In this document: one piece after another, positions 34,128 to 45,622 of the stretch
How the letters are laid out: each line of letters opens with the position of its first letter
Numbering within the stretch: position 1 is the first letter of the stretch
DNA from: Chloranthus sessilifolius
Taxonomy: Eukaryota > Streptophyta > Magnoliopsida > Chloranthales > Chloranthaceae
Direction: 5' to 3'
DNA: 64,000 bases
Assembly (NCBI GenBank): GCA_021018995.1
Contig: CM037586.1
Location: 149,400,060 to 149,464,059, forward strand
Translations under genes and position numbers: made by a program
The notes under the pieces: model-generated
What the model was told of the DNA's origin: nothing
Databases searched by the model: none
Seen by the model: only the letters and a program-made list of their open reading frames with translations

Positions 34128-34889
34128 TTAGGCATCCTTAAGTCCCATCAAGCCAACATATTTTGAAAATAATTTCACACTTAGACCTTTTATCAAAGGG
34201 TCGGCAACCATATCAGAAAAAGGTAAATGACTTACAGTCACTTCACTTGTCTCTAATATATCTTGAATGTAGTGATATTGAACTTTAATGTGTTTGTGCT
34301 TAGAGCTATTTGCTTCACTTTCAATCAATTTAATTACAGTTTTGTTGTCACAAAATAAGTGCATAGGCCTGTCGATTATATCAAGTTTCATATCTTTGAT
34401 GAAACACTTTATCCAGACAGCATATGTACAAGTTGTACTACAAGCACCATACTCGTCTTCTTGAGTATGTAGAGCAACACATCCCTGTTTCTTATTAGAC
34501 CAATAAACAATAGCACCTCCAAAGAAGAAAATATGACCAGAGGTAGATTTTCCATCATCCTTGTCCCTAACATGGTCAGAATCAGAATATCCTTGAACCT
34601 CAAGCTTATCGGATTGAAAACATAATTTAAGGTGTTTCATACCCTTTAGATACCTCAAAATTATTTTCACTGCTTACCAGTGTTTTATACTAGGATTATT
34701 TTGGTATCTACTAACAAGACCTACTGCGAAAGTGATATCTGGTCTCGTACATAGCATAGCATACATCAAACTTCCTACAGCTTGAGCATAGGGAATGTTT
34801 AATCTTTCTTGTCCGTCACATGGACAATCTTTTTTACTGAGTTTCAATCTCTTTTCCATTGGTGTGGACAAAGGATTACAACCATCCAT
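34128..34889 (-). pseudogene. copia RNase H and end of RT
   Basis: Minus strand: CNPLSTPMEKRLKLSKK, LMYAMLCTRPDITFAVGLVS, then after a stop near 34673 RYLKGMKHLKLCF, GYSDSDHVRDKDDGKSTSGH, ALHTQEDEY, LFCDNKTVIKL, HKHIKVQYHYIQ and VADPLIKGL. These are standard copia RNase H motifs (GYSDSDWAGD, CDNKSAI, HIDVRYHFIR, ADPLTKGL). Confidence 0.88.
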
Positions 34890-35014
34890 TTTAAATCTTT
34901 TTTTTAGATGTCAATATATCTTTCTTGGCTTAAACAAATCATTCGATATTTTCTATCCCTATTTATTTTTATTCCAAGAACATAGGATGCCCCTCCCATG
35001 TCCTTCATCTCAAA

Positions 35015-35460
35015 CTAAGAGTTAAGCCATGATTTGGTGTTATCAATCATTTCTAAATAATTTCTAGCAAGGAGTATATCATTTATATATAAGGATAAAA
35101 TAGTAAACCTACTCCCACTCTTTAAGACATATACACAATGATCTAATTTGTTAACCACATATCTCATTTTAAGTATTGCACTATGAAATGTTAAATACCA
35201 TTGACGTGAAGATTGTTTTAGCCCGTATAAAGATTTTTTTAACTTATATACTTTATCATCATATCCTTTAATCTCAAAACCTTTTGATTGTTTCATAAAA
35301 ATGGTTTCTTTTAATTCTCCATTTAGAAAAATAATTTTAACATCCATTTGAAATACTTCTAAATCAAAATGGGCAATAATAACTAAAATGATTCTAATTG
35401 ACATAAATTTATCTACAGGAGAATATGTATTAAGATAATATATCCCTTCTCTTTAGGTAA
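35015..35460 (-). pseudogene. copia reverse transcriptase core with YIND
   Basis: Minus strand: FQMDVKIIFLNGELKETIFM (first catalytic Asp present), KSLYGLKQSSRQWY and LSLYINDILLA. The usual YVDD box is YIND, so the first Asp of the pair is Asn. That residue is needed for polymerase activity, so this RT could not work even without the stops. Confidence 0.88.
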
Positions 35461-35883
35461 AGCCCTTAGCTACAAGTCTAGCTTTAAATTTATCAATTGA
35501 CTCATCTGATTTAGGTTTCTTTTTCAATACCCATTTACATCCTATAGCATTTCTATTACTAGGCAAATCATTGAGTTCCCATACTTTGTTCTTTTCAATG
35601 GAATCAAGTTCTTCATTCATTACTTTTAGTCATTCATTAGATTCAAGTGAATTAATAGATCATTGTACTTACTAGGTTCATCTCTCTAATCCAAGTCAAT
35701 GTCTCCTATATCTTCATTTAAGTGAATATAAAAATCATTCAAGTATGATAGAGGAGTCTTAGTTCTTTTCTGACCAATAATAGTAGTATGAGGTACAGAT
35801 GCTCCTATATTCATAGGTTGTATAGAATCATAATTTGTAATGGTATGATCATCATCTATCATAAAAGGATCTATATTTTTAGT

Positions 35884-36942
35884 TTATGAAATGTTATCAT
35901 CGGTTAGATTTTCTAAAAATTCAGCATCCTTACTTTCTATTAATCCCTTATCTTTATGATAGAATCGATAACCTTTTGATCCTTCAAAATATCCTATCAA
36001 ATGACATCTAATGATTTTATTATCTAACTTATCTCTAAGTTGATATAGTACTAATACATGAGCAATCGAACCCCATTTTTTAAAGTTACTTAAGTCTGAT
36101 TTTCTTTCTATCCACAACTCATAAGGAGTTGTATCTACAGCTTTGGTTGAAACCCTATTAAGAATATACATAGTGGTACTTAAGGCTTCTCCCCAAAATT
36201 TTTTAGATAAATTAGAATGAGATAACATGGACCTAGTCATTTCCATTAGAGTCCTATTTCATCTTTCAGCTACACTGTTTTGTTGCTACAAAAACTTTAA
36301 ATTCATCAGAAGTAAATTCTCCTCTCTATCTGTTCTTAAAATTTTGATATTTCTTTCTAATTGATTTTCCACCTCACTTTTATATTATATGAATATGTAT
36401 AAAGCTTCCGATTTATTATCAATTAGATAGACGCGGCCAAACCTAGAATAGTCATCTATAAAAGTAATAAAATATTATTTTTGTCTATGAGTTTTTATAT
36501 TAAAAGGCCCACATATATCAAAGTGAATTATTTCAAGTAATTGTTTGCATCTTTCAGCTTTGGAAAAAAGTTTACGAGTTAATTTTTCATATAAACATGA
36601 TTCACGAGTGGGAAAATTAAAACTTTTAAGTTTGGGAATTAATTCTTTATCTGACATATTTTTCATTTTAATCTTATTTATATGTCCTAGTCTTAAGTGC
36701 CACAAATATGGATCATCATCACATACATTCATAGAGACATCAAAGTAAGCAGAAGTAAAAATTTCATTAATCACATTCAGACGATACAAGTTGTTCATCC
36801 TATTTCCCCAAGCATTTATACGTCGATGTTTCCCAATTAAGACTTTTCCAGATAAAAATCTAACCTCAAAACCTTTTTCATCTAGTTTAGGAAAAGAAAT
36901 CAGATTGCTCCTCATATTCAGTGCATACAAAGTTTCAGACAA
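35884..36942 (-). pseudogene. copia GAG-pre-integrase and integrase
   Basis: Minus strand: LWHLRLGHINKIKMKNM (GAG-pre-integrase), HFDICGPFNIKTHRQK and, after a frame change, FITFIDDYSRFG (integrase core start), QQNSVAER and [39 protein letters not shown] (integrase C-terminal region). Stops near 36474 and 36250. Confidence 0.87.
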
Positions 36943-37987
36943 TCAAAGATTAATATTCCCAGGTAACTGCAGCTTGAAGGTGCCAATTCCTAACACATCA
37001 TAGTACATGTCATTTCTCATATAAATACGCTGCTCACCGGCTTTGACCTCTTTGAAGTCCACAAAACCATCCCGACACCTAGTGACGTGTCGTGTAGAGG
37101 CAGAATCCACCCACCAACCATTCAAATCATGATCTGCAACCAAGGATTCAGAACAAACACAGGCAACATCGCGCCTATTACCACTATTATTGTTATTCTT
37201 ACCATTACCATTATGATTTTATTCTTAGATTTTTCTGGACAATTTGATTGGTGACCTAATTTTCCGCAAGAATAACATTTTCCTATGGGATGTTTGTGAA
37301 AAATCTTTTTTTTGATTCGTAAATTTTTTTTAAATTTTTTTCTTTTTCATTTCAAATTTAGATCCAAAAGGTTGAGATTCACTGAGAAGAAGTTCAGTAT
37401 TTTTCTTTTTATTCTTTCTTTCTTCTTTAATTCTCAAATGCATTGGGAGGTTCAACATGGTCACATTTTGTATTGAGTGATTTAATGCAATAACATGTTC
37501 TGATGACTCAGGAAGATTGTTTAAAGTAACATTAACTTGCATACGGTCCGAAACTTTGTTACCGATCGCGGCAGGGTCCTTAGCCAATACGGTCATCCTG
37601 TTCACGTGATCAAAAAATAAGTTTATTTCTTTCATTTTACATGAATGATATTTTTGTAAAAGGAATTCAATATAGGTTTCGAAAGTGGTTCCATATTTTT
37701 TATATATAGCATGCATCATTTTTTTAACAGTTTTATAATCTTCAAATACTCGAACCAATTCGATATTCATAGAAGTAAGAATAGTAATTCTAGCAATTTT
37801 ATCATCATCAACCCATTTATTATATTTTTCATAATATCCTTTGAAACATCAAATGGTATTTTTTAGGAACTTCATTTTCTAAAACATAATCAATCTTATT
37901 CTTTATTATACGTCTCAAATTTGGATAATTTAAACTAGATAGTTTTTCAGTATTATATAGTTCATGCATCACTACTTTAGAAGTCAT
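36943..37987 (-). pseudogene. copia gag and zinc knuckle, protease start
   Basis: Start codon at 37987 (MTSKVVMHELYNTEKLSSLN). Gag core (ARITILTSMNIELVRVFEDY, NLFFDHVNRMTVLAKDP, NNLPESSEHVIALN), CCHC knuckle CYSCGKLGHQSNC near 37280-37240, then the protease start GWWVDSASTRHVT with the DSA variant of the D(S/T)G active site at about 37115. A stop lies at about 37833. Confidence 0.85.
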
Positions 37988-39010
37988 TTTCTAAATATAT
38001 GTATAAAAAATTAAATTTAAATGAGAAGGTTTTAGGCACAATTGACCAGTTCGACTGAAATCAATCGATAGAATACCAATACTGAGTGATTGCATGTGGA
38101 CGCTCCGTAACGGCTTGATCAATGATGCTGCTCTAAAAATGTGCTTATGCAAAATTTAATACTTTCAGAATATGTGCCACATTCTCAGAAATCTACTGGC
38201 AAAAACGGTACCTCAATCAGAGTTGTATCAGCTCATATATCTTGAAAATATCGAATTGCAAGCACTGAATTCAATGTTAATATTAGCACCAAATCCAAAC
38301 TTTGTAAAAGAGAGGATTAAAGGGTTTTATGGTACGGTTGGTAAAAAAAAAATAACTTGGCTTGGCTCAGCTTTTCTTGGCTAGCTGGACTTTAAAAACA
38401 ACTTAAAAAGGCCTTTTAGTGTCTAATGGTTAAACACTTGATTTTGATAAGACAACTTGGTAAAGGGGAAATAGCATTAAATGGCGAGTGCTTATGGTAC
38501 GATTACAAATGGATTGGGCTCAGTTTTTTCTAGTTAGGCTTGGATTAAAAAACAAATGTTAATGTGTCCCACTCTTGGAAAACTTATTGTTGTGTATTGT
38601 CTCTTCTCTTCAAAGTTCACATCACCATCTCACCTACCAGAAAATACAACTTTAAAATAACAAAAACTCCTTCTCAGAAATGCAGTAGCTAAAAAAAAGT
38701 TTTCTATGAGGAAGGATTTCTGTGAGGAGCGTGGATGGAACTCAACAATGAAGAGATTTTCGGTGACGGTTTGGATCCGATTGACGATTCGGACCTACAG
38801 GTGAATGGTAAGCAAATCGGACGATTGCTTTGACAGATTGGAGAATAATCTTTAGATGAAAATTAGACCATCTGAAGTGAGGGTATAAATGAATCAGCAC
38901 TTGATGATCGGATGATCAAGTGGGGATGCGGTTATCCTTTGACAGATCTACGTTGCCGAGAAGAGATCTTTTATCAGCGCCGGTCGTATACGATAATGAC
39001 GATGAACTTG

Positions 39011-39022
39011 TCTTTGATACCA
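39011..39022 (-). promoter_or_regulatory. copia tRNA-iMet primer binding site
   Basis: The minus strand reads TGGTATCAAAGA one base after the 5' LTR end. One mismatch to the plant iMet PBS TGGTATCAGAGC in the first ten positions. Confidence 0.8.
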
Positions 39023-39023
39023 G

Positions 39024-39464
39024 TAAAGGTATGGATCGAAAGGTATGGATTGAAGTCAATGGTTGATCGCAAGATCAAGAGAGCGATGTCGCGAAGTTGG
39101 TGATCGTCGATCGAATAGATGCTATTTCTCAACAAACGTTTTCTATTTCTTTTTCAATGTTTTGCTCATGGCACAAAGGCCTTCTTTTATAGCTAAAACT
39201 CTAATGTTCAGATTTGTGCGCATTCAATCGAAGAAATGGCTCATCTTAATATTGTGATCAATATACAATAAACTTAGTTACCATTTTATAAAGATTTATT
39301 TTCAAAAATATATTTAAAATAATATTAGTTAATATAATATACTATAAAAATAATTTATATATAAATATGGTAACAAGGGTTTATTACCGATATTATGGAG
39401 ATTTACTCAAGATGGTCTCCATAATATCGACTGTGTCTAACTGCACCATGGACAAATACCAACA
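39024..39464 (-). repeat. copia 5' LTR (441 bp)
   Basis: Starts TGTTGGTATTTGTCC on the minus strand (39464). Direct repeat of 33417-33844. TATA-like CTATAAAAG on the minus strand at 39185-39192. Near the PBS it has a short internal duplication (CGATCCATACC twice) not seen in the 3' LTR. Confidence 0.9.
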
Positions 39465-41304
39465 AAAATGGTGGATTGTTAAGGAGGGTTCGAGAATATC
39501 TGCGAGAATGGAAACCACATATCGGTTTATAATTTCAAACGGAAGACAAAGCATATAATTTCTATAATTTATACGTGAAAAAAGTTGGTTTCAGTGTTAG
39601 AAAAAGTAACACTTATAAATCGGCAAATGAGAAAATTAAAAAGAGAAAATATGTATGTTCGTTCGAAATTTTCAAGCAGGTAGACGAGCGTAAATTACAT
39701 ACTGATATAAAGTGTTTAAGAGACAACATATGTAGATGTCAGGCAAGGTTGAAGATTAAGATTGGCACCAAAAAATGATGGGAGGTAATGAAATTTAGAG
39801 AGCCTCATAATCATCAGTTATTTACACCTACGAATGTGAACGAATTACGATCTCATGATAAGATGAGCAAAGCAAATAAATCATTGATAGAAGCATTTAA
39901 TGACATCATTCCTCCTATGAAGATTTCTACTGTTTTGTCGAGTTTGAATGGAGAGGCTAGCGTGACAGTAAGCCCTCAGCAAACTTGGGATTACCTAAAG
40001 AAAATAAAAAATGAGAGTAATATTCATCTGATAGGCATAACCGACATCAAAATCTTCATTTATAGGCAGAATAAAGATGATGTTTTCTTCTTTGAAGCCG
40101 AACCAAATGAAGAATATCGTAAGTGAAGTATATTTTGGTTTGATCACAGGTCACGGATTGCGTATTAACTGATCGGTGATATGGTGGTATTCGACACCAC
40201 TTACAAAATAAACAAATTATTGCCACCTTTCGTCCCATTTACCGGGGTGAACCATCATTGGCAGATGACGCTTTTTGAATGTGTGTTACTCGTGGATGAG
40301 ACAGAGAAAATATTCATTTGGTTGTTTAAAATGTAACTGAAGTACATGAGTGATAAGTAACCTAATGCAATTATCATCAATCAATGCAATGAGATGAGTA
40401 AGGTCATCTTCGAAGTCCTTTCAGGACCCACGCATTGCCTTTGCATATGGCACATTGGGATAAATGAAATGAACTATCACTGTCAGCTGAAGCTAAGGTT
40501 TGAAAATTTTAACAAAAAGTACAATCAGTGTAAGTTCAGTCATTCGATTGATAATTTTGAAAGAAGATAGGCAGAACTCATCGAGGAGTTTTATTTGCAA
40601 GACAATGTGTGGTTCAAATAAATGTACGGTCTTAGAAGAAAATAAATTTCATGCTACTTGAGTGATACCTTTTAGGCTGGCATGACCACTACGCAATGCA
40701 GTGAAAGTATAAATTATTTATTTTATACCCATGTTAGTACCAAGATAAATTTGACAGAATTTATTAAGTAATACGATATTACCATCCAATCTCGTTGCGG
40801 TAAAGAAAATAGAGAGGATTTTGTTTCAATGTCTACTACACCAGCTCTCTTGTTCAGAAATTCAATCGAGAGGCATGTCGCTACTCTGTATACGAAAATC
40901 ATGTTCGATAGATTCCACACTGAGTTCTAAAAATTTGCCTCCTTTAAGTTCCATAAGGTGGCCGAAGAGGAAGTCGAGGAGGTTAAAGTATACGAAGTGC
41001 GTAGAAGTGGTGGGTATGGCACGGAGGATAGCAGTTGAATATTCAAAGTTTGTTTCGAATGTAGAGATGTCTCGGCCACTTGTGACTGTAAGCACTTCGA
41101 GACTAAGGGCTTGTTGTGTTCTTACATCTTCCATGTTTACTACAAAGAAGATGCAAACCAAATTTCATCTAAGTATATTCTACCTCGATGAATGAAAGAT
41201 GTTAAATACAATACTATATGTTTGGAGGTTGGTGAGAAAGATGAATCAAATTCTATATCTACGATGAAAATATGAAAGGTGAGAGAAGCATAACTCAAGT
41301 CAAT

Positions 41305-41445
41305 TCAGTTGGAGATGGGCTTGGGGTTGGGTAGGGGGTTGGGGCTAGGCTTGGGGTTGGAGGGAGTAGGAGGATGATGGGGATGGGGTTTGGAGGAAGT
41401 AGGAGGATGGGGCTGGGGTTTTGAGGCCTAAGGTTGAATCACAAT
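41305..41445 (+). repeat. G-rich purine minisatellite
   Basis: Imperfect repeats of GGGGTTGGGGCTAGGCTTGG and GGAGGAAGTAGGAGGATGG. Several runs of 3-6 G; could form G-quadruplexes on the plus strand. It lies just after the FAR1-like transposase. Confidence 0.8.
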
Positions 41446-43386
41446 CGATGGTAGGTGATGCACAATGGCATGGGAGGACGGGGTGGCAGACCTTTTTCGT
41501 TAGAGGACAACTGTTTGATGTTCCCAGCGAGCTCCAGCAAGCTTCTCACCATAGTGTTGTCCTGCAATATGAGAAAAGAGACGTATAATTTAATAACGAA
41601 ATATGAAATTTTTAAACGCCACCGCTTTCATGTAGAAGCATTGGAGCTTCATAAGTGAAGCGTCGGCACTTTGTAGTACGTCTCTTGAAAGCGTTGACGC
41701 TTCGTTATTATAAGCTTTAAATAAATGGCATACCTCATATATTTTGTTCAATGCTCCTTTAGAGACACCTGATCTTGAAGAATCAGGCTCATCTGCCGCC
41801 TCATATAGCCCTGCTCCTTCAAGATTTGGGCATTTGGTTGCTTTAGTTTCTGGTTCTCTTGTTCCAGCTTGAGAACCTATAGTCTGAGGTCGTCGAAGCT
41901 CGTGCTCCGTTCTCTAACTAACCTCTCATAGTTTGCAATTCTTGCATCTGCAAAATATATCTACTTTTTAACAATCCGAGGTTTCACGAACTTATGGGCT
42001 TTGGGAGTGTCTTCTTCTTCCTCGCCTTCATTTTATTCATCCTCTTCTTCTTCTTTTCCCTCTTCCTCTAGGTCAATAACCAATGTCTTGCCTCTTCCTC
42101 TGCAAATTAATGGGAGGGACCGCAGGTCCTTCACTCGCTTCTGTAGATCTCTGCCCTGTTCGTAGTAAGTCTTTTATCACAGGCCGAAATTAAGAAAATC
42201 GGCATCGCTTCGTTAGAAAGCGATTGGGCTTCAACATAACTGGGTCATTGATTCTTAGTGAAGCGATTGCGCCTCAGAAATAGTTGCGCAATCGCTTCTT
42301 CTGAGAAGCAATTGTGCCTCAGAATAGAGGCGTCATCACTTCTTCTTTGAAGCGATTGCGCCTCAGTATAGATGCGCCATCACCTCTTATGTGAAGCGAC
42401 GACGCCTCAGTTGTGAAGTGATATCACCTCGTATAGAAACTATCTTATTCTCGAAGTCTTTGATGTAAAACTTTCTCGTACTCTGATTCGTCTCCCATTT
42501 CAGCAGCCTTGCCTTGAGCCCACACTGGGGCGCTCTTTAGGTTGATCTCGTACGCCCAAATATAAGGAACAACATATTGATGAGGTTTTTATGGGTTTCA
42601 TAAAAAATAAAACACAAAATTAAAACAACTATATTACCCTCAAAATCAGAGCAAACAACATTACCTGTAGGGCAATCCTGCAACCATAAATATTATAATC
42701 TTGCACAACCTTTGCCCTCTCTGCTATTCTCTAGTTCCTTTTTGCTTTGTCCACGCACTGCAGCAGATGTTTGTACGTCGCATCACCGCATGGATATTCG
42801 TTGAATTTGGGAGATTATTAACGAGATTTAGGAAGTCATCTTCGGCACTCTCAGCTACGCCATTAATGGCGTTGAGGATGTCTCCTCTCTCTACAGGATT
42901 AATGCCCTTGAAATACTTATTTCTGATCGTCTGGTCTCTGGGACAGGGCTTGGAGGGAGGATAACGGTTGGAGCCAATCATTCGAAGATCGGTTACGAAT
43001 CAAAAATCAAGTGGGCGAAATTTGATAATGTTATTTCTAAAATTTTAGACATTTTTCTCAACCCATAACTTGATAATTGCATCCTGGAGACCGTTGACAC
43101 ATTTCACGTTCTTCGGTGCCAAAAAGAATTGGATAAAATCTGATTTCTTTAGCAAAGTTTTCCTATCTTCAGTTGTTTCGTCGTAGATCAACCGACACTT
43201 CACAATAGTACACTTAGTCTCTGAAGTTTTGATAATCATCTTGAAAATTTGTGAATAATAAAAGGAGAAGTTTAAAGAAGAAGACATTAAAAAATGAGCT
43301 TCATCACTTCCTCGTCGTAAATAGAAACGTTGACGCTTCCCATAGGAAGCGCTAGTGCACCGTAAAGGAAGCGATTGTACCTCCAA
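41440..43386 (-). pseudogene. Unknown second gene of the FAR1-like MULE (minus strand)
   Basis: Minus-strand open pieces at 43386-43045 (contains TKCTIVKCRLIYDETTEDRK, SDFIQFFLAPKNVKCVNGLQ) and 42981-42724 (RYPPSKPCPRDQTIRNKYFK, GDILNAINGVAESAEDDFLN). Then fragments with KSAPVWAQGKA and a Glu/Arg-rich coiled-coil-like tail (to 41700). They look like exons of one gene converging on the transposase, like the cargo gene of the other MULE. I do not recognise the family. The GAAGCGATTGCGCCTCAG repeats at 42180-42440 interrupt it, perhaps in an intron. Confidence 0.4.
42180..42440. repeat. GAAGCGAT/CGCCTCAG repeat cluster
   Basis: Units of roughly 60 bp, each with an arm ATCGCTTCTT...GAAGCGATTGCGCCTCA. 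Each forms a hairpin. Same motif family as 32790-33245. Confidence 0.85.
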
Positions 43387-43460
43387 ATAGAGGTGCAGAG
43401 GCGCTAACGCATCTTGAAAGAATCGTTAGCACTCCATCAAGGAAGGGATGGTGCCTTTAC
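43290..43460. repeat. GAAGCG hairpin repeat cluster
   Basis: GACGCTTCCCATAGGAAGCGC, AAGGAAGCGATTG, GCGCTAACGC and CTCCATCAAGGAAGG-like motifs, relatives of the 42.2-kb cluster. Confidence 0.7.
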
Positions 43461-43599
43461 ATAGTGACATATATGAAACGACATTAAAATAAAAGGAGAC
43501 TCACCTTGTTTTTGAAAAGGAAAAAGGAGTTCTCGCTTCGATGTGTCTTTTTTTTGTGCTATGAGAAGATTAAAATTAGAGAAAATATGAAAAGAAATT

Positions 43600-44515
43600 T
43601 GTGAATCTTTAATTCACAAATTTGTCGCCTCAAATAGTCTTTTCAAATGGTAATAATGATCATTGCAAACCACGATATTAGGCACCGTATTCCCATCCGT
43701 TTCGCTCCGCTTCTCATTTAAGGTTCTGATAGCGATAATAAATTATATAAGGTCAGACGTCGCTTCGCACAAAAATGTGCTACATGTCAACAAAAAGGTG
43801 CACATGCTAACAAAAAGGTATTCCGTGTCGTATTGTACGCATCTTCTATTCCTTGGCGGAGCACTAACGCTTCATGAAAGAGGCACTAGCGCTCCGTCAA
43901 GGAAGCGATGATGCCTCTATATAGAACCGCTAACGCTTCATATACGAAGCGGAAAAAATGATTAAAATTGAGGCAATGATGGTCTTTTTGAAAGACATCC
44001 TCAAATAATATTTTCGAATGATAATAATAGCCATTGCAAATTATGATATCAGGAGCCATATTCTCGTCCGCTTCACACCACTTCTGATTTAAGGTTCTGA
44101 CAATGATAATAATTGATATAAGTCAAACGTTGCCTCACATAAAAAATGTGCAACGTGTCAACAAAAAAGTGTTATGTGTCATATTATAAGTATCTTCTAT
44201 TCCTTGACGAAGCACTACGTTTCATGATAATTGCTCTAGCGCTCCGTCAAGGAAGCGAAGTACCTATATAGAGGCGCTAGCGCTTCATAGATGAAGCAGG
44301 AAAAAAATAATTACAATTAGAGCAATAATGATCTTTTCGAAAGGTAATAATGGCCACTGCAACCCCTGATGTCAGGAACGAATCACCAGCTGCGTCGCAA
44401 CGCTTTGCTTTTTTTATTTTGTCAGTAGTAACTTTGATTAAAACTAGGTTAAATGAGAAAATTGTAGGAATGTTGCATCAGCCAAAATTAGTAAAAAATG
44501 CGCTACATATCGAGC
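43600..44515 (+). repeat. ~350-bp tandem repeat at the right side of the FAR1-like MULE
   Basis: Three copies (third partial), recognised by TTTTCRAAWGRTAATAATGR at about 43633, 44010 and 44335 and by TCCGTCAAGGAAGCGATG or TCCGTCAAGGAAGCGAAG near 43892 and 44240. Spacing 376 and 325 bp. Each copy ends with a GCTAACGCTTCATA...GAAGC hairpin. Confidence 0.8.
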
Positions 44516-44547
44516 CCATATCAATAGGCACAGAGATATATGGAAAA

Positions 44548-44860
44548 GGCCTCCGTCCTCCATGAGAGGATGGTCACCGTCCTCCAACTTTTCACGTGGA
44601 ACTTAAAACACTTTTTGGGTGCCACATGGACCTTGGGTGTATTGCTTAGATCATTTTTGAAAAATAAAATAATTAAAAGCTCATCTCTACCATGTATATT
44701 TTGAATCGTGAAATGTGGACCAATAAAAATCGTCAAACTTTGACTTATGAGTTTAAAATATATTTTTCGATTTTTTTTTTTAATATTGATCCAAACTGTC
44801 CACCTGTGTTCCACGTGGCTCTTAGAGGACGGTCACCGTCCTCCATTGGAGGACCTAACC
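44548..44860. mobile_element. Foldback MITE with GGTCACCGTCCTCC termini
   Basis: The left end (GTCCTCCATGAGAGGATGGT, then CACCGTCCTCCAACTTTTCA) is inverted at the right end (complement GTCCTCCAATGGAGGACGGT, then GACCGTCCTCTAAGAGCCA); both reach CACGTGG. No ORF. TSD not found, so the superfamily is open. Confidence 0.75.
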
Positions 44861-44864
44861 AGCT

Positions 44865-44865
<1 letters not shown>

Positions 44866-44914
<49 letters not shown>
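44866..44914. repeat. (AT)n microsatellite
   Basis: About 48 bases of pure AT between the foldback MITE and a CACTA end. Confidence 0.95.
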
Positions 44915-44920
<6 letters not shown>

Positions 44921-45034
44921 AGACTATTAACGACAGTCATAAACTATCGCTATTAACAAAAAAACTGCTGTCAATACCCTTGTTGCTAATAGTCTCAATA
45001 ATTTTTTTTTGTTATAATCTTATTTTTTGTAGTG
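44915..45034 (-). mobile_element. CACTA transposon end fragment
   Basis: The minus strand begins CACTACAAAAAATAAGA at 45034, the standard CACTA terminal sequence. Inside are subterminal-type repeats (TATTAACGACAGTYATAAACT, TATTAACAAAAAAACTG). The other end is not seen; the fragment stops at the (AT)n tract. Confidence 0.7.
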
Positions 45035-45564
45035 ATATATTAGTATTATACCCGGCTCCTATGCCAATATGTTTCGGTTATTAAATCCTTGATGCAGTGA
45101 TCCGACCCTAGCGAATAGGTTTCTTTGGGATGTGACGAATCTCATCTAGGGGTGCTGATTCAATTAACCAAACGAGCTGGACTGAAAACAAAATTTTGTA
45201 TTTCTGTTAAAAACCGAATCCTAACTGAAGCATTTTGGTTTTGGTTAACCGATTTTTTCTTTCTTCATATTTTCGATTTATTTTTTTTGGTTTCTCACCC
45301 TACTCAGCCGGTTTTAGTTTTCAGGTAGTAAAATTGAAATCAAATCGGGCCGAATCGGTTCAGTTCTGTGTTAGCGTCAGTTTCGGTCTGATTTGAAAGG
45401 CTCAATTTTCGATTATTTTTTTCGACCGCAAGTCGCAACCACGATGCCGAATCCGAACCGATCGAACCGACGAATCGGATCTGGAGTCCTGCTAAGTGCT
45501 AACTGCAAGTGCTCACTTAATCAGAGTTCCCAGTCTACTGAGTTCAAACTTCAAACTCTTTCCA

Positions 45565-45572
45565 TATATAAG
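45565..45572 (+). promoter_or_regulatory. TATA box of the aldolase gene
   Basis: TATATAAG lies 58 bp upstream of the ATG at 45623. The expected transcription start, about 30 bp on, is near 45597. That would put the in-frame ATG at 45590 upstream of the transcript. Confidence 0.6.
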
Positions 45573-45622
45573 AACCATCACCCAAAGTTTTGTCACTTTC
45601 CAACAAAAACCCAAAAGAACCC

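Larger units (their letters stand above)
33417..39464 (-). mobile_element. Complete Ty1/copia retrotransposon (6.05 kb) inserted in the FAR1-like MULE gene
   Basis: Both LTRs are present in direct orientation: 3' LTR 33417-33844, 5' LTR 39024-39464. A PBS lies just inside the 5' LTR. Gag, integrase, RT and RNase H occur in copia order on the minus strand. The flanking 5 bases read GAAAT and AAAAT (4 of 5 identical). The host reading frame resumes across the insertion. The coding part is broken in several places. Confidence 0.93.
33235..41260 (+). pseudogene. FAR1-like MULE transposase gene, split by a copia element
   Basis: Coding begins before 33416 (VDGVDLNLTPDIIFLEEDSF) and resumes at 39465 after the copia insertion. 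It reads PHIGL, FQTEDKAYNFYNLYVKKVGF, SVRKS, KKRKYVCS, CRCQARLKI and FREPHNHQL, a FAR1 zinc-binding DNA-binding domain. From 40120 it is the MULE core (VVFDTTYK with the first Asp, PFTGVNHHWQ, FIWLF, IINQCNEMSKVI where the second Asp is expected, HCLCIWHI). At 41060-41125 lies a SWIM finger (CDCKHFETKGLLCSYIFHV). There are many stops and the catalytic region is worn. The family includes Jittery-type MULEs and the host regulators FHY3/FAR1; here it is a dead transposon gene. Confidence 0.82.

Noticed and set aside
44350-44565. Terminal inverted repeat of the FAR1-like MULE
   Set aside because: I compared 32.3-33.0 kb with 44.3-44.6 kb by eye and found no convincing inverted match.
45590-45622. 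Upstream ATG as start of the aldolase
   Set aside because: It lies only about 18-25 bp after the TATA box, so probably outside the transcript; the next ATG has better context and begins a typical transit peptide.
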